A stretch of 64,000 bases of DNA, from contig JAFTWX010000020.1 of assembly GCA_017465095.1 (NCBI GenBank), positions 62,001 to 126,000 of the forward strand, given 5' to 3'. This stretch comes from Lachnospiraceae bacterium. GTDB lineage: Bacteria > Bacillota > Clostridia > Lachnospirales > Lachnospiraceae. Shown here in pieces: positions 15,305-22,705 of this stretch. Within the stretch, counting starts at the first letter, position 1. Each line of letters opens with the position of its first letter. The translations under genes were made by a program, and so were the position numbers. Under the pieces are notes generated by a model that was given only the letters and a program-made list of their open reading frames with translations, had not been told where the DNA came from and did not search any database.

Positions 15305-16810
15305 CTAAAATTGGAAATAAATAAATTCTGTCGCATTGTAGGCCGGGCCGTAGACGCCAAACAAAAAGATGGCAGCAGCCAGAAACAGATAAACACCCCA
15401 TCTCAGCCACAATGCTTTCGTATTCAAATACTCATACAGCAGCATTCCCTTGTAGTAGCGAACCATATCCACCAAAAGCAAAATGGCGAGGGAAATAAGT
15501 GCAATCCAAAACTCCGGCGCCGAAAGCCCCGGCGCAAGTCTCGCCGCATCCGACCACACGGACAGATCAAATCCGCCAAACATGCACTTTATATAATGTA
15601 AGCTTTCTCCCAGCGAACCGCAGCGGAAGAAAATCCACGCAAAATCCACCAACACAAATGTAATCAGCCCCTGCACACAGCGATGCCAAAAGCTGTCCGT
15701 CCGCACCTTACACGCAGCCACGATTTTTTCCCGCGCCGGCTTCGTCAGTTCTCCGACCACCTGGTACAGACCGTGAAGTCCGCCCCACACGACAAAACTG
15801 AAGCTGGCACCATGCCAGAGACCGCTCACAAGAAATGTGATCATGAGATTCAGATACTTACGCCATTTTCCCTTCCGGTTTCCGCCCAGCGGAATGTACA
15901 GATAATCACGGAACCATGTACTGAGGGAAATGTGCCATCTGCGCCAAAACTCCTTGATACTCGTGGCAAAATACGGCGTATTAAAGTTTTCCATCAGCTC
16001 AAAGCCCATGACCTTGGCACAACCGACCGCAATCATGGAATAACTGCCGAAATCACAGTATATCTGAAACGCAAACAAAACCGCCGACAAAATGAGCACG
16101 CCCGCGTCATAGGCCCCATAATTTCCGAACACCGTATCTACCGTAATCGCAAGCCTGTCCGCCACGACCATTTTCATGAAATAGCCCCAGAGCATAATCG
16201 CCGCACCGCCTGTAATATTGTCATAATTCCAAAGGCGGAACGTGTGCACCTGCTGCACCTGCTTCATCAGCTTTGTGGACCGCTCAATCGGTCCCGCCAC
16301 AAGCTGCGGAAAGAAAGACACGAACAGCGCATATTTCAGCAGATTCTTTTCCGGTGCAATCTCTTTCCGGTACACGTCCATCGTGTAACTGAGTGCCTGA
16401 AACGTATAAAAAGAAATTCCCACCGGCAACAACACGTCAAACGGCTTCTCTATCATTTCGATGCCGAGACGCCCAAGCACCCGGTTCAAATTCATAAGCG
16501 CAAAATCAAAATATTTAAAAAAGAACAAAATGCCGAGATTGGTTACAAAACTCCCGGCCACAATCCAATTTTTCGTGCGTTTTTCTTTCCGGGTATCCCG
16601 GATTGCTCCGGCTTTTCCCAGCAAAACACCGCTCAGATACGTAATCACCGTCGAGAGTGCAATCAACACCGCATACTTCGGGTTCCAACTCATATAAAAA
16701 TAATAACTGGCAACCAAAAGCCAGATATAACGAATCTTCCGTGGTACAAAAAAATAAACCAGCAGTACGATCGGGAAGAAAATCAGAAAATCTACGGAAT
16801 TGAAAACCAT
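15305..16810 (-). CDS. MBOAT family O-acyltransferase (AlgI/DltB-like)
   Basis: This 501-residue polytopic membrane protein starts MVFNSVDFLIFFPIVLLVYF, a stereotyped AlgI beginning. The conserved MBOAT core is clear: QLVAGPIERSTKLMKQV, DFGSYSMIAVGCAKVMGFEL, FNTPYFATSIKEFWRRWHI with SLSTWFRDYLYIPLGGN, and the active-site His in SGLWHGASFSFVVWGGLHG. It moves an acetyl or acyl group across the membrane to an exocytoplasmic acceptor, with the SGNH protein encoded directly downstream. This pairing is used for alginate, peptidoglycan and secondary cell-wall polymers. Which one applies here is unknown. A terminator and tRNA-Gly lie upstream. Confidence 0.9.
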   Translation of the reverse strand: MVFNSVDFLIFFPIVLLVYFFVPRKIRYIWLLVASYYFYMSWNPKYAVLIALSTVITYLSGVLLGKAGAIRDTRKEKRTKNWIVAGSFVTNLGILFFFKYFDFALMNLNRVLGRLGIEMIEKPFDVLLPVGISFYTFQALSYTMDVYRKEIAPEKNLLKYALFVSFFPQLVAGPIERSTKLMKQVQQVHTFRLWNYDNITGGAAIMLWGYFMKMVVADRLAITVDTVFGNYGAYDAGVLILSAVLFAFQIYCDFGSYSMIAVGCAKVMGFELMENFNTPYFATSIKEFWRRWHISLSTWFRDYLYIPLGGNRKGKWRKYLNLMITFLVSGLWHGASFSFVVWGGLHGLYQVVGELTKPAREKIVAACKVRTDSFWHRCVQGLITFVLVDFAWIFFRCGSLGESLHYIKCMFGGFDLSVWSDAARLAPGLSAPEFWIALISLAILLLVDMVRYYKGMLLYEYLNTKALWLRWGVYLFLAAAIFLFGVYGPAYNATEFIYFQF

Positions 16811-16876
16811 ATTTTTCCTCCTGCCTGTATCAAATACTATATAGATTGTATTTTATGGACATGCTTCTGTCAAACA

Positions 16877-16905
16877 AAAAAAGACATCCATCGGATGTCT
16901 TTTTT
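16877..16905 (-). terminator. Terminator after tRNA-Gly
   Basis: AAAAAAGACATCC (16877-16889) and GGATGTCTTTTTT (16893-16905) form a perfect 13-bp stem with a three-base loop. It lies 14 bases beyond the tRNA 3' end and can stop transcription in either direction. Confidence 0.85.
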
Positions 16906-16918
16906 CATGTTATCTGAG

Positions 16919-16990
<72 letters not shown>

Positions 16991-17022
16991 ATATTTGCCA
17001 CGCTTTTCAGCGGGCAAAACTA

Positions 17023-17051
17023 ACTATACTATACACACATTAATTTGTCAA
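17023..17051 (-). promoter_or_regulatory. Promoter of tRNA-Gly
   Basis: Minus strand TTGACA (17051-17046), exactly 17 bases, then TATAGT (17028-17023). It sits directly after the stop codon of the NagZ-like gene. A TTGCC...GGCAA hairpin lies in the tRNA 5' leader. Confidence 0.75.
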
Positions 17052-17059
17052 TTCTTTTT

Positions 17060-18556
17060 TTAATTTTCTGTTGTCTCCAGCGAATTTGAAAGTTTCACGC
17101 GGTAAATTCTTCGTAAAGACTCGTTGATACGCTCTTCCGTTATGGTTCCTGCATTGACCGCATCCAGAATTCCGTTGTATGATTTCATGAAATTTTTTGG
17201 GCAAAGAATCATGTCTGCCCCCGCTTCAATGGCTCCCACCGCAGCTTCCGCATAGGTGTATTTCTGGTACATGCACGACTTATTCATGAAATCCGTCATG
17301 ACAATTCCGTCGTACTCCCATTCGGTACGGATAATGTCCGTAATTACCTCCGGGGACAACGATGCCGGCCTGTTATCTCCCCGCAAACGCGGAAGACTCA
17401 CATGGGAAACCATAACAAAATCCGCTCCTGCATCAATTGCCTCTATGTAAGGTGCATATTCTCCCTGCAAATCTTCTTTGGTTCGCTGGGATATCACCTG
17501 TCCGCTGTCGCCGTCCTGTGTCACATCACCGTAACTCGGAAAATGCTTTACTGCTGTAAAGATTCCCTGATCGGACAAACCTTTCACCATATTTTTTCCA
17601 AGCTGCGCCGTCTCTTCCATATCCACACCGAAGCCTTCTGCCTCTGCCACGCTTCCCTCTTTCAGCGAAACGTCCACATTCGGTGCAAAATCAACATTTA
17701 CCGCATATTGGCGAAGCTCCCCGCCCAGCGAAATACCTGCACTGTAAGCGCCGGATGCCCCGAGGCTCTCTCCGATTTCCGAAAGCGGAGAAATCACTGT
17801 CTCCGTAACTCCACCCTGAACAAGCGGCGAGTTTTCTCCTCCTTCGTGTTCCATACCGATGAATGTATCCGGTAAAATATAACCTCTCAAACTCATAATA
17901 AACTTAGAGAAATCTTCTTCCGTTCCTATATTGGAAGCATCCAGCACAATTCCTCCCACCGGATAGGCGGATATCTTTTCACCGAAATCACTTCCCATAA
18001 CCTTTACTTCGCTCTCCACACCCATAAGCTGCGCCGGAGTCACAAAAAACAATCCTGCAACCTTATCTTCCAGTGTCAGCGATGCAATTTTTTCATCCAC
18101 AAGAGCCTCTAACTGCGCATTTGCAGCATCATCACCAAACGGATCTGCCGAATCCGGTGCCTCTTCCGTCTCCTCCGACGACTCTTCCGTATCTGCCGCT
18201 TCTTCTGTAGTTTCTTCCGTGTCTGCAGACTCTTCCTCCGTCGCATCGGAATCTGTCTCCTGCTCCGCTTCCGCTGCAGGCTCCTCCGACTGACTGCCTT
18301 CCTGCGGTGTTTCCGTCACGCTTTCTGTCGCCACTGCATCCACCGCAGGCTTTTCCTCCTTTGGTGCTTTTCCGCCGACCAGCTTGACAATTCCGAAAAT
18401 ACCGCCACCGATCAAAAGTATAACCACAAGAAGCGCAGCCGCCAAAAGTGCCATCGCCTGCGTCCTCTCTTTTTTTCTTCTTCTTTTTCTTATCTCTTCT
18501 CTGCTCAATCCGCTCGATTCAAAATCCACTTCATACCCTCCGAACATCACGTGCAT
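17060..18556 (-). CDS. Membrane-anchored NagZ-like GH3 N-terminal-domain protein
   Basis: This 498-residue protein has a basic cytoplasmic N-terminus, one membrane helix (residues ~33-58), an acidic Glu/Thr/Ala-rich linker (~62-145) and one GH3 TIM-barrel domain (~150-490). The domain fits beta-N-acetylhexosaminidases (VAGLFFVTPAQLMG, DFAPNVDVSL, IVMTDFMNKSC with the nucleophile Asp). The acid/base loop reads KHFPSYGDVTQDGDSGQ, where NagZ has KHFPGHGDTxxDSH, so the catalytic His is not at its place. The protein may be a wall-bound lectin or use another residue. Two close ATGs (18556, 18547) both lack a Shine-Dalgarno sequence. A promoter lies directly upstream at 18576-18605. Confidence 0.82.
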   Translation of the reverse strand: MHVMFGGYEVDFESSGLSREEIRKRRRKKERTQAMALLAAALLVVILLIGGGIFGIVKLVGGKAPKEEKPAVDAVATESVTETPQEGSQSEEPAAEAEQETDSDATEEESADTEETTEEAADTEESSEETEEAPDSADPFGDDAANAQLEALVDEKIASLTLEDKVAGLFFVTPAQLMGVESEVKVMGSDFGEKISAYPVGGIVLDASNIGTEEDFSKFIMSLRGYILPDTFIGMEHEGGENSPLVQGGVTETVISPLSEIGESLGASGAYSAGISLGGELRQYAVNVDFAPNVDVSLKEGSVAEAEGFGVDMEETAQLGKNMVKGLSDQGIFTAVKHFPSYGDVTQDGDSGQVISQRTKEDLQGEYAPYIEAIDAGADFVMVSHVSLPRLRGDNRPASLSPEVITDIIRTEWEYDGIVMTDFMNKSCMYQKYTYAEAAVGAIEAGADMILCPKNFMKSYNGILDAVNAGTITEERINESLRRIYRVKLSNSLETTEN

Positions 18557-18575
18557 ATACTGATTTTACATCCCT

Positions 18576-18605
18576 AGTATAGCACAAAGACTTAGCGGGC
18601 ATCAA
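18576..18605 (-). promoter_or_regulatory. Proximal promoter of the NagZ-like gene
   Basis: Minus strand TTGATG (18605-18600), 18 bases, then extended -10 TGC-TATACT (18581-18576). The start of transcription would be only about 12 bases before the ATG at 18556. Confidence 0.6.
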
Positions 18606-18630
18606 TCTCTTTTCAATTGACACCCGCTAA
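18592..18630. repeat. Inverted repeat overlapping the NagZ-like gene's -35
   Basis: TTAGCGGGCATCAAT (18592-18606) and ATTGACACCCGCTAA (18616-18630) match in 13 of 15 inverted positions across a nine-base loop. The left arm contains the -35 box (18600-18605). There is no T-run after it on the minus strand, so it is more likely an operator or RNA structure than a terminator. Confidence 0.55.
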
Positions 18631-18728
18631 TTAACTATTTGATCCATGGGACCTACCTCCATATTCTGTTGTAATTCGTTCCATCCTCGGCTTTGTACTG
18701 ATTGTACTGCAGTAAGCTGATATCTCAT
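18627..18728 (-). CDS. Possible 33-residue leader ORF with an internal strong ribosome site
   Basis: On the minus strand a 33-codon ORF starts at ATG 18728 (MRYQLTAVQSVQ... ending MDQIVN) and stops at TAG 18627, inside the inverted repeat. Its own ATG has only a weak ribosome site. The internal in-frame ATG at 18647 is preceded by a perfect GGAGGT with a seven-base spacer, which would translate just six codons (MDQIVN). It lies in a transcript predicted from the strong promoter at 18904-18932. It could be a leader peptide, a remnant of a deleted gene, or chance. I do not recognise the peptide. Confidence 0.3.
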   Translation of the reverse strand: MRYQLTAVQSVQSRGWNELQQNMEVGPMDQIVN

Positions 18729-18903
18729 GTTTGATTATCACTTTATCTTTTGTACTTTACTGCTTCTCTTCTCTCCATGTACTTGAATGCAACTGATGTT
18801 TTTTTCTTATGTACTTCTTTTAAAGTACTGGGCTTATGTTTTTGGCGGCTTGTACCTCTCTTTCATTAGATTTAATCTATATGAATTTCTTTTGTATGAA
18901 CTT

Positions 18904-18932
18904 AGTATATCTTCTCTTTTGACATTTGTCAA
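18904..18932 (-). promoter_or_regulatory. Near-consensus promoter for an unassigned transcript
   Basis: Minus strand TTGACA (18932-18927), exactly 17 bases, TATACT (18909-18904). No annotated gene begins for 350 bases downstream, so it drives either a long leader of the NagZ-like gene or an independent small RNA of about 270-330 nt. Confidence 0.7.
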
Positions 18933-19152
18933 CACAATTTTTGAATTTTTTTGTATTTTTTTCATTTTTTATTTGCTTTTCTCTTTTTTTCTGTCTTTAT
19001 TGCCATAATTTGACATATTTTTTGTTAATTTCAGGGCGTTTTTTCGGTTTTTCCATTGAATTGTCGCACAATTTTGCATCAAACAGGATGCATCTGCGCT
19101 ATCCATCCCGCATATTTTGTGATACAATCGAAAAAGAAAGGGATGTATTTTT

Positions 19153-19791
19153 ATGTCATATGTAAAACAGGCATTTGCCCAGAAAGCAAATGTGATCATT
19201 GAAAATTTGAAAAAAAGAAATATGGAAGGATTTTACTGTGAAACTTCCGCAGAGGCCTGCGAAAAAATTCTTTCCATGATGGAAGAAGGCTCCACCATCG
19301 CATGGGGTGGCTCCGAGTCGTTAAAAGAATGCGGTTTGATGGACGAATTGAAATCATGCGGCAAATACAATCTGATTGACCGCGCAACTGCAAAATCTCC
19401 GGAAGAAGACCGTGAAATTTATGCAAAAACCGTATGCAGCGACTACTACCTCATGAGCACCAACGCCATCACCATGGACGGCGAACTGGTTAACATCGAC
19501 GGCAACGGTAACCGTGTAGCCTGCTTAATCCACGGACCGAAGCAGGTAATTCTTGTGGTCGGCATGAACAAAGTAGTGACTGATGTGGGAAGCGGTCTTT
19601 CCCGCACCCAGAACGTGGCCAGCCCGCCAAACACCATCCGCTTAAACAAAAAGACACCTTGTGCCGTGACCGGCGTATGCGGCGGATGTCTTTCCCCTGA
19701 CAGTATCTGCTGCCAGGTTGTCATCACAAGAAAGAGCAAACACGACGGACGCATCAAAGTATTTCTTGTTGCGGAGGATCTTGGTTTTTAG
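19153..19791 (+). CDS. LUD-domain protein (LutC/YkgG family)
   Basis: This 212-residue cytoplasmic protein is a stand-alone LUD (DUF162) domain, with the typical GSTIAWGGSESLKECGL, DRATAKSPEED, YLMSTNAITMDGELVNIDG and HGPKQVILVVGMNKVV. The C-terminus has a Cys cluster, TGVCGGCLSPDSICC, often seen in the single-gene clostridial forms. LUD proteins LutB/LutC are part of L-lactate oxidation, but here no lutA or lutB is adjacent, so the substrate is unknown. The ATG follows GAAAGGG closely. It converges on ahcY across the large inverted repeat. Confidence 0.85.
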   Translation: MSYVKQAFAQKANVIIENLKKRNMEGFYCETSAEACEKILSMMEEGSTIAWGGSESLKECGLMDELKSCGKYNLIDRATAKSPEEDREIYAKTVCSDYYLMSTNAITMDGELVNIDGNGNRVACLIHGPKQVILVVGMNKVVTDVGSGLSRTQNVASPPNTIRLNKKTPCAVTGVCGGCLSPDSICCQVVITRKSKHDGRIKVFLVAEDLGF

Positions 19792-19836
19792 GATATTAGA
19801 CTGTTCTAGCCATGTATGCTTTGGCGTCCTTTCCGG

Positions 19837-20074
19837 GCGCCGGGCATATAGCAAATCTTTTGTTCTGCGGTGCCCCGTTTTCTTTCTTACGGACGCACTT
19901 ATGTAAACCTTTTGGGCATATGGATTACTATTGTCTCGTGATACCCCGTTTTTTGCAAAAAACGGGGTATCATTAGCTTTTGTCCACATCACATGCCCTT
20001 TTGGTTTACATAACATATTTCAAGACCAATAAAAAAGGGCATACAAAGGATTTTCTCCTCTATATGCCCCGCAT
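19837..20074. repeat. Large imperfect inverted repeat (~238 bp)
   Basis: Two arms of about 117-119 bases are inverted copies with gaps. Matched blocks are GGGCATATAG (19842-19851) with CTATATGCCC (20060-20069), TTATGTAAACC (19899-19909) with GGTTTACATAA (20003-20013), GGGCAT with ATGCCC, and a perfect 32-base palindrome at the centre. It fills the whole gap between the converging LUD and ahcY genes. It could be a MITE-like element or a very large terminator-like hairpin; no T-runs follow the central palindrome. No clear target duplication was found. Confidence 0.65.
19940..19971. repeat. Perfect 32-base palindrome
   Basis: GATACCCCGTTTTTTG (19940-19955) is followed at once by its exact reverse complement CAAAAAACGGGGTATC (19956-19971). 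It is the core of the larger inverted repeat. Confidence 0.9.
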
Positions 20075-20108
20075 TGTCATATAAACTTGCATCACATACT
20101 CAAACAAA

Positions 20109-21347
20109 TTAAGAATTCAAATATGCCACCTGCTCGTCGGTCAGTGTGTCGATCTGCTTTCCGAGGAATGCAAGCTTTCTTGCTGCGACATTGTTGTCCA
20201 CTTCCTTCGGCACATCAATCAGTTTGGAATTGAGCTGATCGGCATGTTCCACAAGATATTTTGCGGACAACGCCTGGATGGCAAAGCTCATATCCATGAT
20301 TTCCGCCGGATGTCCGTCTCCTGCTGCCAGGTTGACAAGACGTCCTTCTGCCAGAACGAAAATCCACTGGCCGCTCGGAAGCTTGTATCCCATAATGTTT
20401 TTGCGCATTTCTTTCTTTTCTACGGCAATTTCTTTCAGTCTCGCCATATCAATTTCACAATCAAAATGACCTGCATTGCAAAGGATGGCTCCATCCTTCA
20501 TCACGGCAAAATCTTCCTCATCGATTACTTTGTTACAGCCTGTCACCGTCACGAAGAAATCACCGATTTTTGCTGCCTCGTTCATCGGCATAACCTCAAA
20601 GCCGTCCATAACTGCTTCAATCGCCTTGATCGGGTCGATTTCGGTTACTACCACTTTGGCGCCGAGGCCTTTTGCACGCATGGCCGTTCCTTTTCCGCAC
20701 CAGCCGTAGCCGGCTACGACTACTGTCTTGCCTGCGACAATCAGGTTGGTCGTGCGGTTGATACCGTCCCAGACAGACTGTCCGGTTCCGTACCGGTTAT
20801 CAAATAAATGCTTGCAATCTGCATTGTTTACTTTTACCATCGGGAACATCAGCTCGCCGGCCGCATCCATGGCTTCCAGACGGATGATACCCGTCGTCGT
20901 TTCCTCGCATCCGCCGATTACATGCGGAATCAAATCGCGGAACTCGGTGTGCATCATATGCACCAGGTCTCCGCCGTCGTCGATGATGATATTCGGTCCT
21001 ACCTCGAGCACCTTGCGGATATGGTGGTTGTACTCTTCATCTGTAGCGTCATACCATGCATGAACTTCGAGTCCTGCTGCCACGAGGGCTGCTGCCACGT
21101 CATCCTGTGTGGAGAGCGGATTGGAACCCGTCACATACATCTGTGCGCCTCCCGCTGCAAGCACCTTGCAAAGATATGCGGTTTTTGCCTCCAGATGCAC
21201 GGAAAGTGCTACTTTTTTTCCTGCAAAAGGCTTCGTCTTTGCAAACTCTTCCTCCAGCATGCGGAGAAGGTCACAATTCCGTTTCACCCACTCTATTTTG
21301 CGTTCGCCGCTTTCCGCCAGATTGATATCTCTGATTTCACTGCTCAT
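20109..21347 (-). CDS. ahcY: Adenosylhomocysteinase (short, archaeal/Thermotoga-like form)
   Basis: It hydrolyses S-adenosylhomocysteine to adenosine and homocysteine, removing the inhibitor of methyltransferases. The 412 residues carry LSVHLEAKTAYLCKVLAAGG, GGCEETTTGIIRL, the substrate-lysine region (PMVKVNNADCKHLFDNRYGT) and the NAD-binding GKTVVVAGYGWCGKGTAMRA with the GxGxxG-like pattern. It lacks the ~40-residue insertion of the eukaryotic/proteobacterial enzyme. It is the last gene of the hom-apgM-lysC operon, 15 bases after lysC. That links the methyl cycle to aspartate-derived homoserine/methionine supply. Many Firmicutes use Pfs/LuxS in its place, so its presence is informative. Confidence 0.93.
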   Translation of the reverse strand: MSSEIRDINLAESGERKIEWVKRNCDLLRMLEEEFAKTKPFAGKKVALSVHLEAKTAYLCKVLAAGGAQMYVTGSNPLSTQDDVAAALVAAGLEVHAWYDATDEEYNHHIRKVLEVGPNIIIDDGGDLVHMMHTEFRDLIPHVIGGCEETTTGIIRLEAMDAAGELMFPMVKVNNADCKHLFDNRYGTGQSVWDGINRTTNLIVAGKTVVVAGYGWCGKGTAMRAKGLGAKVVVTEIDPIKAIEAVMDGFEVMPMNEAAKIGDFFVTVTGCNKVIDEEDFAVMKDGAILCNAGHFDCEIDMARLKEIAVEKKEMRKNIMGYKLPSGQWIFVLAEGRLVNLAAGDGHPAEIMDMSFAIQALSAKYLVEHADQLNSKLIDVPKEVDNNVAARKLAFLGKQIDTLTDEQVAYLNS

Positions 21348-21362
21348 GTCTTTCTCCCTGTT

Positions 21363-22682
21363 TTATAACTGTATCTCTACGAAAATACGATAGATTGCGC
21401 GGATTGCTTCCTCGAAATCATCATTTTTTACACCGATGATGATGTTAAGCTCGGAAGATCCCTGGTCAATCATTTTTACGTTTACGTTAGCGTGTGCTAA
21501 TGCTGAGAAGATTCTGCCCGCGGTTCCTCTTGTCTGGCGCATTCCGCGTCCTACGACTGCGATCAGTGCAAGGTCTGCTTCCAGCTCGATAAAGTCAGGA
21601 CTTGCAAGCTTATGGATTGCTGCAAGAACATTCTGCTCTTTTTCTTCAAACTCTGACTGGTGTGCAAACACCGTCATGGTATCGATACCGGACGGAACAT
21701 GTTCGAAAGAAATTCCGTTCTCCTCAAAGGCCTGAAGCACTTTTCTGCCGAATCCAACCTCTGAGTTCATGCCGTCTTTTTCAATGTTGATGGCACAAAA
21801 TCCTTTTTTACCCGCAATACCTGTAATGGTATATTTGGATCTCTGACAGGTATCCTCCACGATCCAGGTTCCTTTGTCCTTCGGAGCGTTGGTATTGCGG
21901 ATGTTGATCGGAATACCCTCTTTGCGGACAGGGAAGATGGCATCTTCATGAAGCACGGATGCTCCCATGTAAGATAACTCGCGAAGCTCGCGGTATGTGA
22001 TGGTATCAATTCCCTTCGGATTTTCGATGACACGCGGATCCGCTACAAGGAATCCGGAAACATCGGTCCAGTTTTCATATACGTCCACCTTGGCTGCTTT
22101 TGCAACGATGGAACCGGTAATATCGGAACCGCCTCTTGAGAATGTTTTGATGGTTCCGTCAAGCTTTGCTCCGTAAAATCCCGGAACAACAGCGTTTTCA
22201 CACTCTTTCAGACGGGCACGAAGCACATCGTTTGTTTTGTCCGGCATAAAATTGCCATTCTCATCAAAGAAGATAACTTCCGCTGCATCAATGAACTCAT
22301 AGCCAAGGTAGTTGGCCATAATAATACCGTTTAAATATTCTCCGCGGCTGGCTGCATAATCTTCGCCTGCTTTGTTTTTGAAATTCTCTTTTACCTTGTC
22401 AAATTCATCGGCCAAAGAAAGGTCCAGCTTCAGTCCGTCAATGATTTCCTGATATCTGGCTTTGATTGCATCCAGCTCTTTGTCAAAGTTTTTGCCTTTT
22501 TCCGCAAGGGCATACGCACCGTAAAGCATATCTGTCACTTTTGTGTCCTTGCTGTCTCTTTTTCCCGGTGCAGACGGAACTACATAACGTCTGTTTTTAT
22601 CTGCACGGATGATATTTCCCACTTTCTCAAACTGCTCTGCGCTTGCAAGTGAACTACCACCGAATTTTACTACTTTTTTCAT
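21363..22682 (-). CDS. lysC: Aspartate kinase
   Basis: It phosphorylates aspartate, the first step to lysine, threonine and methionine. The 439-residue protein starts with MKKVVKFGGSSLASAEQF (the kinase N-terminal signature), has FSRGGSDITGSIVAKA and WTDVSGFLVADPRV in the catalytic part, and ends with two ACT modules (from ~residue 300, including GRGMRQTRGTAGRIF and VNVKMIDQGSSELNIIIGV). The ACT pair implies feedback control by an end product, likely threonine or lysine. In the operon it follows the apgM-like gene by 23 bases. The monofunctional kinase and the separate hom gene together cover the branch to homoserine. Confidence 0.94.
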   Translation of the reverse strand: MKKVVKFGGSSLASAEQFEKVGNIIRADKNRRYVVPSAPGKRDSKDTKVTDMLYGAYALAEKGKNFDKELDAIKARYQEIIDGLKLDLSLADEFDKVKENFKNKAGEDYAASRGEYLNGIIMANYLGYEFIDAAEVIFFDENGNFMPDKTNDVLRARLKECENAVVPGFYGAKLDGTIKTFSRGGSDITGSIVAKAAKVDVYENWTDVSGFLVADPRVIENPKGIDTITYRELRELSYMGASVLHEDAIFPVRKEGIPINIRNTNAPKDKGTWIVEDTCQRSKYTITGIAGKKGFCAINIEKDGMNSEVGFGRKVLQAFEENGISFEHVPSGIDTMTVFAHQSEFEEKEQNVLAAIHKLASPDFIELEADLALIAVVGRGMRQTRGTAGRIFSALAHANVNVKMIDQGSSELNIIIGVKNDDFEEAIRAIYRIFVEIQL

Positions 22683-22705
22683 GTCTGAATAATCTCCTCA
22701 AATAC

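Larger units (their letters stand above)
18557..19152. other. 596-bp intergenic region, GTAC-rich, probably transcribed leftward
   Basis: No protein-sized gene fits here. The region holds two minus-strand promoters (18576-18605 and 18904-18932), an inverted repeat (18592-18630), a 33-codon minus-strand ORF (18627-18728) and seven GTAC tetramers between 18695 and 18855. The stretch 18930-19150 is AT-rich with no clear signals except the leader of the LUD gene. A plus-strand ORF of 73 codons (18787-19008) is Phe/Leu-rich noise. Confidence 0.6.

Noticed and set aside
18787..19008. 73-codon plus-strand ORF in the intergenic region
   Set aside because: Phe/Leu/Ser-rich translation of AT-rich DNA, no ribosome site, and opposite to the predicted minus-strand promoter.
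19940..19971. Ordinary Rho-independent terminator
   Set aside because: The stem is perfect but no T-run follows on either strand, and it is the centre of a much larger inverted repeat.
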